This document shows, one piece after another, positions 5,136 through 8,869 of a stretch of DNA of 8,869 nt; within the stretch, counting starts at the first letter, position 1; every line of letters starts with the position of its first letter. The position numbers were made by a program, and so were the translations under genes. Below the pieces are notes generated by a model. That model had not been told where the DNA came from. It made no database searches and saw only the letters and a list, made by a program, of their open reading frames with translations. The stretch is from CAZJHX01 sp964545715. Its GTDB lineage: Bacteria; Myxococcota_A; UBA9042; GCA-2863065. The stretch spans positions 1 through 8,869 of the forward strand of contig CAZJHX010000263.1 of NCBI GenBank assembly GCA_964545715.1. Direction: 5' to 3'.

Positions 5136-8066
5136 TTATTGGAACGGCACGAAGCCCAGGAAACGTTCGCCGACATCGTCGATTGGCGTGATCGCCTGTG
5201 GGATCTCGTCGGCGCCGGACGCGTCCAACGGGACCAGATACAGGCTGTGGTCTGCGCCGTGAGTGCTCCCGACCACAGCGGTCTCGCCGTCCGGCGTGAG
5301 CGCGGCGAACGCGCTAAGCCCAAAACTCTCCGCATGCAATCGTGTGCCTACGGCGGACTCGGCATCGGCGTCCACGACCTGCAGGGCGGCGTGCTTCCCG
5401 AAGCTGGTCGGTGGCGCGGAGACGAAGACGACGCGCCCGCCATCGGGTGTCCACCGGCCGTCCACCAACTGTCCGTCCACCGCTGCGGTCAGGCGCCGCT
5501 GGGAGTCCGCCTCGCCGATTGTGGCGATGGTCACCATCTGGTCCTCCTTCAGCAGCACCTGCTGCCCGTCGGGAGACAAAGAAGCGCCCAACGGCTGCAG
5601 AGCGCCGCCGAGCAGCACGGGCGCGTCCGCCTGGGAGCCGTCGCAGCGGGCCGAATACAGTCCGTCGGGGCCCTGCAGCAGCACGTGTACCCCATCACCA
5701 CTTCCTACCGGTCCCGGGACCGCGATGCTGTCCATGCCGCCGTCGAACCACACGCCCGGGTGCCAGAGCAGGTAGCCGGAAGGCGCCACGTCATGCGCGA
5801 CGCCGGCAAGTGAGCTGCCGCCCAATCCGGTCGGCGCCGCTTGCAGCATGTCCGGATGGGGGACCGCGGTCGCCTCCACGGACAGCACCATGAAGATGTG
5901 CTCGGCGGTGGCCGATGCCGCAACCCCCATGAACCAACCCGGCAACCCAGCGGCCACCAGGTCCGGTGCTGTGGCCGCGGCGCCGTCTACAGGGGCCAGA
6001 TAGATGGACGTTTCGCCTTGGGCTCTCAGGCCGACGACCACGCGATCCGAGCCCGGCAGCATGCTCAGATGGACCATATCGGCCTCGCCGATCGGCATGA
6101 CCACCGTCGGCGACTCGGCGCCGTCTACCGGGGCCGAGACCAGATCGGCGCCGACGACAAACACCGCCCGCTGGCTGACCGGATCCAGCGCGAGAGCGGG
6201 TTGGGAGTCGTTGGTCAGGACCACGCCCTCGGGGTCTGAGCCGTCCAACGCAAAGGACCGGACGACCTTGCCCGAGCGTCGAACCAGGTACGCGCCCACC
6301 GTGGCCGGACTGGCACTCCACCAGTCGGTCCAAGGCGTGGACTCGGTGTCGGTTGGTGTGACCAGGACCTGCTGCGGGTCCGATGACGGCTTCGTAGACG
6401 CGGCGTAGAAGCCCGGTGAGGGCGTCTCGCAGGCATAGAGCACCGCCCGGCCATCGTCCACCAGATGGGGATTGTGGATCTCGGTGTCGTGCCAGGGGGT
6501 CAGCGCGCTGTGGTTGCCGTCGGCGTCGGCCACGAACAGGGCGCCTTCGTTGACGTACTCGTGGTAGAGCACGCCCAGAGGCGTGAGCAGGTCCCGATAC
6601 CATGGGCCGGGCAGCTCGATCGGCTCACCACCCGCCAGCGGGACGACCCAGCTGTGCCAACCAGTCGGCGTGTTGGCGTCGTAGATCACCTGGCTGCTGT
6701 CACCGCTGAGCGCGGGCCAGGGGATGCTGAAGTTGACCACATCCTCGACCAGCGCCAGCACCTGTGGCGGCGCCGGGCCTCCGTGTTGCAGATGATAACG
6801 GAGCACCGCGCCGTCTTCGCGTGAACCCACCAGCGCGTCCGCGGCGGCATCAAACCCCGTCACGTGCAGCTTTTTGGTGCTCCAATCGGTGATCCGCGGG
6901 TCCTCGCCCGGTCCGACGCCGGCCGGATCCGCGCGATACGCGGCCCACCTGGTGCTGCCGCTGTCCCCGACCCACGCCACCGCGGTGCCGTCCCTGGACA
7001 TGATCGACTTCAAGCTCTTGAGAGGCGCCGGGGTGAGGACGCGCGGCGCGTCCGCTTCGCTGCCGTCCGTGGCCACCGAGACCAGCTCCCGCTCCTCCTT
7101 CCACGTCACGCGCAGCACAACCACGATGCGCGAGCCGTCGCTCGACTTGCCGACAAAGCCGGTCAGCTGGCCCTCGGGCGTCAGGACCACAGACGGCTCG
7201 CTGCCGGTCAGCGACACCGCGTGCAGCCGATCGTCCGACGATGAGGCGACTATCCGGTCGCCGGGCAGGTCGGTGACCGCCCACTCAGCGGGCCCTACCG
7301 CGGTGTGCAGCGCTTCAGGTGGCGTGGCCCCCGTTGGCGCGACGGTGCTCATGAACAGCTTGCGGTCCTGCCCCGACGAGGTCGAGCGCTGCGTGTAGAC
7401 CAGGGTCATCTGCGAGCCGACCCATCGCAAGCCGTCGATCTCCTGTCCGGCGGGTGCGGTCGCTACCAGAATGGGGGCGTCGGCGTCGGATCCGTCAAGC
7501 CGCACCGCAAAGACGCTCTGGCCGTCCACGTAGGCCATCCAGCCATCGCGATAGACCCGCTCCAAAGCGTGCAGCTGTTCTGCGGCCGCCAGCCGGACCG
7601 GCGCGTCGGCCTTCGCTCCATCGGCTGCCAGCGCAAACAGAACCGCGCCGCCCGTGCCCGAGCTGGAGGGCGTTGCCATCGGGTAGAAGACGACGACGAT
7701 GTGCGTGCCGTCGGGGGTGATGTCGGGGTAGGACACGTCGCCCTGGCCCAGACCGTATCCTGCGCCGCGCCTCGGCCCGAGCCGGAGCGCCTCGCCGGGG
7801 CCTGTGGCGTCGACCGGCACCAGCCACGGAGTCGACACGCCGCGGTTTGCGACGTACGCAAAAGCGGCCCCGGCCGGGGTCGTTGTCGTCTGGGTCGTCG
7901 GGATGGTGGAGCCGTCCGCCGCCATCGCATCCGAGGTGTCGTTGGTCTCTGTGGCCACGTCCGCATCCGTGACCACAGTCCCTTCCTCCGCAGAGCTGCA
8001 GGCGACTGATAGGCAGGTCGCTACCAGCAGTGGGATGCGCAAACGCCGGCCTACAGCACCGGGCAC
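5136..8066 (-). CDS. Probable envelope-anchored beta-propeller protein with DGSxADAP repeats
   Basis: The 976-residue product appears exported and probably membrane-anchored. An Arg-containing start (GRRLR) precedes a hydrophobic core IPLLVATCLSVA and Cys23 in SVACSS. The lipobox is imperfect, with Ser at -3, so lipidation is likely but not certain. An acidic, Thr-rich linker (about 24-64) follows, then a long beta-rich region. TolB/WD40-like blade motifs recur: TPDG at 117-120, 873-876 and 924-927, SPDG at 831-834, each followed by a hydrophobic strand such as THIVVVF or QQVLLK. A second motif recurs between strands: ADGAKADAPVRL (148-159), LDGSDADAPIL, TDGSEADAPRVL, LDGSDPEGVVL, VDGAAATAPDLV, CDGSQADAPVLL. 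I infer one or two large beta-propellers serving binding or scaffolding; no enzyme motif is seen. No ATG fits the start. GTG 8066 gives a basic n-region and overlaps the upstream gene by 16 bp. TTG 8042 is an alternative (968 aa). Confidence 0.8.
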   Translation of the reverse strand: MPGAVGRRLRIPLLVATCLSVACSSAEEGTVVTDADVATETNDTSDAMAADGSTIPTTQTTTTPAGAAFAYVANRGVSTPWLVPVDATGPGEALRLGPRRGAGYGLGQGDVSYPDITPDGTHIVVVFYPMATPSSSGTGGAVLFALAADGAKADAPVRLAAAEQLHALERVYRDGWMAYVDGQSVFAVRLDGSDADAPILVATAPAGQEIDGLRWVGSQMTLVYTQRSTSSGQDRKLFMSTVAPTGATPPEALHTAVGPAEWAVTDLPGDRIVASSSDDRLHAVSLTGSEPSVVLTPEGQLTGFVGKSSDGSRIVVVLRVTWKEERELVSVATDGSEADAPRVLTPAPLKSLKSIMSRDGTAVAWVGDSGSTRWAAYRADPAGVGPGEDPRITDWSTKKLHVTGFDAAADALVGSREDGAVLRYHLQHGGPAPPQVLALVEDVVNFSIPWPALSGDSSQVIYDANTPTGWHSWVVPLAGGEPIELPGPWYRDLLTPLGVLYHEYVNEGALFVADADGNHSALTPWHDTEIHNPHLVDDGRAVLYACETPSPGFYAASTKPSSDPQQVLVTPTDTESTPWTDWWSASPATVGAYLVRRSGKVVRSFALDGSDPEGVVLTNDSQPALALDPVSQRAVFVVGADLVSAPVDGAESPTVVMPIGEADMVHLSMLPGSDRVVVGLRAQGETSIYLAPVDGAAATAPDLVAAGLPGWFMGVAASATAEHIFMVLSVEATAVPHPDMLQAAPTGLGGSSLAGVAHDVAPSGYLLWHPGVWFDGGMDSIAVPGPVGSGDGVHVLLQGPDGLYSARCDGSQADAPVLLGGALQPLGASLSPDGQQVLLKEDQMVTIATIGEADSQRRLTAAVDGQLVDGRWTPDGGRVVFVSAPPTSFGKHAALQVVDADAESAVGTRLHAESFGLSAFAALTPDGETAVVGSTHGADHSLYLVPLDASGADEIPQAITPIDDVGERFLGFVPFQ

Positions 8067-8869
8067 GCGTTTGTGATGCCGGGGGTCGAAGTCTGCTTGG
8101 AAAAGTCCGCGCTGTTGTCGTCGGTGTCTTGCCCGTTGGGACAGCGCGACAGCGAGCCGTCGCCCGTGTCGTTGCCCGCCGAGCCGCCTTCGCTTGCGCC
8201 GGGGACCGTGCCCTCGTAGGACACGGCATCGACGATCGCCCCGTCGGCCACGCGAACCAGGCGGAGTGCGTCCGGTGCGCCGTTTTGGATCGAGCCCGGA
8301 GAGGTCATTGTGAGGATGCCGGCCGGGAGGATGCTCACCACGGCGGTGTCGCCGATGACCAGATACTGGCCCGAGGCCAGCGAGGCGCCGGCGTCCGCGA
8401 GCGAGGCGCTCCACAGCGTGCCCCCGTCCGCGCCGTTGATCGCCTGCAGCTCAAAGCCGGCCAGCCAGATGGCGCTTGGGCCCGCGTTGAAGAGCTCGAC
8501 GAACTCCGCGGTGTCAGCGCCCGGCTGGTCGTAGTCCACCTCGTTGATCGGCAACACCGGCAGCGGCGCCAGGTCCACGGTCAGGGTGTAGCTGCCCGTG
8601 GTGTTGCCGCTGTTGTTCCAGCCGTCCACGATGATGTAGTAGGTCGTGCCCGCGCTCAGGTTCAAGGTCAGCGTCTCGGTGGCTGAGCCTCCGACCTCCT
8701 CGTCGCCGCCGACGCACGAGCCGTTGACGTCGCTGCAGTCGGTGACTACGTACAGGTTGCTGTCAAACCCACTGAGGGTGATGTGGTACGTGCCGTTTGC
8801 CGCTGGCTCAAACGCGTAGGCGTGGTCCGAGGATCCGGCGCCCCAGCCGCCCGTCTCGGGCGGGCACGA
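8051..8869 (-). CDS. Secreted protein with PPC-like and lamin-tail (LTD) domains, N-terminus outside window
   Basis: The reading frame is open to the window edge, so 272 C-terminal residues are visible and the start lies beyond 8869. Visible residues 17-99 look like a bacterial pre-peptidase C-terminal (PPC)-like beta-sandwich: AYAFEPAANGTYHITLSG, LYVVTDC, a Cys pair at 45 and 52, then LTLNLSAGTTYYIIVDGW and GSYTLTVD. Residues about 106-222 match the lamin tail domain: INEVDYDQPG, EFVELFNAG, IWLAGFEL, GQYLVIGD, ALRLVRVADG, IVDAVSYEG. The C-terminal piece (SLSRCPNGQDTDDNSADF, then TPGITNAC) is the tail commonly found after LTD domains in secreted bacterial proteins. Both domains are typical of extracellular proteins, often as non-catalytic add-ons to hydrolases or surface proteins. 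Any catalytic domain would be upstream of the window. An internal TTG at 8665 falls inside the PPC-like domain and is not the start. Its stop lies within the 5' end of the beta-propeller gene, suggesting translational coupling. Confidence 0.87.
   Translation of the reverse strand, partial: SCPPETGGWGAGSSDHAYAFEPAANGTYHITLSGFDSNLYVVTDCSDVNGSCVGGDEEVGGSATETLTLNLSAGTTYYIIVDGWNNSGNTTGSYTLTVDLAPLPVLPINEVDYDQPGADTAEFVELFNAGPSAIWLAGFELQAINGADGGTLWSASLADAGASLASGQYLVIGDTAVVSILPAGILTMTSPGSIQNGAPDALRLVRVADGAIVDAVSYEGTVPGASEGGSAGNDTGDGSLSRCPNGQDTDDNSADFSKQTSTPGITNACPVL

Noticed and set aside
8067..8414. N-terminal extension of the beta-propeller gene to the ATG at 8414
   Set aside because: The extension is Arg/Gly/His-rich, overlaps the LTD coding sequence in another frame, and would bury the signal sequence about 125 residues inside the protein.
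1..8869. Defence island, toxin-antitoxin, phage, integrase or transposon signatures
   Set aside because: No nuclease, methyltransferase, toxin, recombinase, terminal inverted repeat or tRNA-like sequence was recognised in any gene or spacer.

Overview
The window is GC-rich and densely coding, with no RNA genes, mobile elements or CRISPR arrays that I can see. The right half resembles the secreted proteome of large-genome deltaproteobacteria-type bacteria (Myxococcota or Bradymonadales-like). It holds a PPC-like plus lamin-tail-domain (LTD) secreted protein, a Cys-anchored beta-propeller protein with an acidic/Thr-rich linker, and a secreted three-repeat protein of a family I do not recognise. 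The taxonomic suggestion is inference from style, not from a marker gene.

Left part (1-2711): a VOC/glyoxalase-fold gene (1348-1719, minus) and an MFS transporter gene (22-1311, minus) lie head to tail 36 bp apart and probably form one transcript. Divergently transcribed, with about 60 bp between starts, is an AraC-type regulator with a C-terminal GyrI-like ligand-binding domain (1782-2711, plus), the domain order of Rob. This arrangement suggests a small-molecule-responsive regulator controlling a VOC protein and an exporter or permease.

Middle (2712-5135): an alpha/beta hydrolase of the lipase/esterase type (2757-3572, plus) converges, with an 11-bp overlap, on a minus-strand gene (3562-5040). 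That gene encodes a signal peptide followed by three tandem copies of a domain of about 144 residues, each with two cysteines spaced 23 apart and a very conserved Trp-rich core. This is the least explained and most interesting gene here. Its 95-bp upstream spacer carries overlapping inverted repeats.

Right part (5136-8869): two minus-strand genes overlap by 16 bp. The upstream one, cut by the window edge, ends in a PPC-like beta domain and an LTD domain. The downstream one (976 aa) is a likely envelope-anchored beta-propeller protein with TPDG/SPDG blade motifs and a recurring DGSxADAP-like motif. They look translationally coupled and probably act at the cell surface or outer envelope. The three-repeat gene follows in the same direction and could belong to the same locus.
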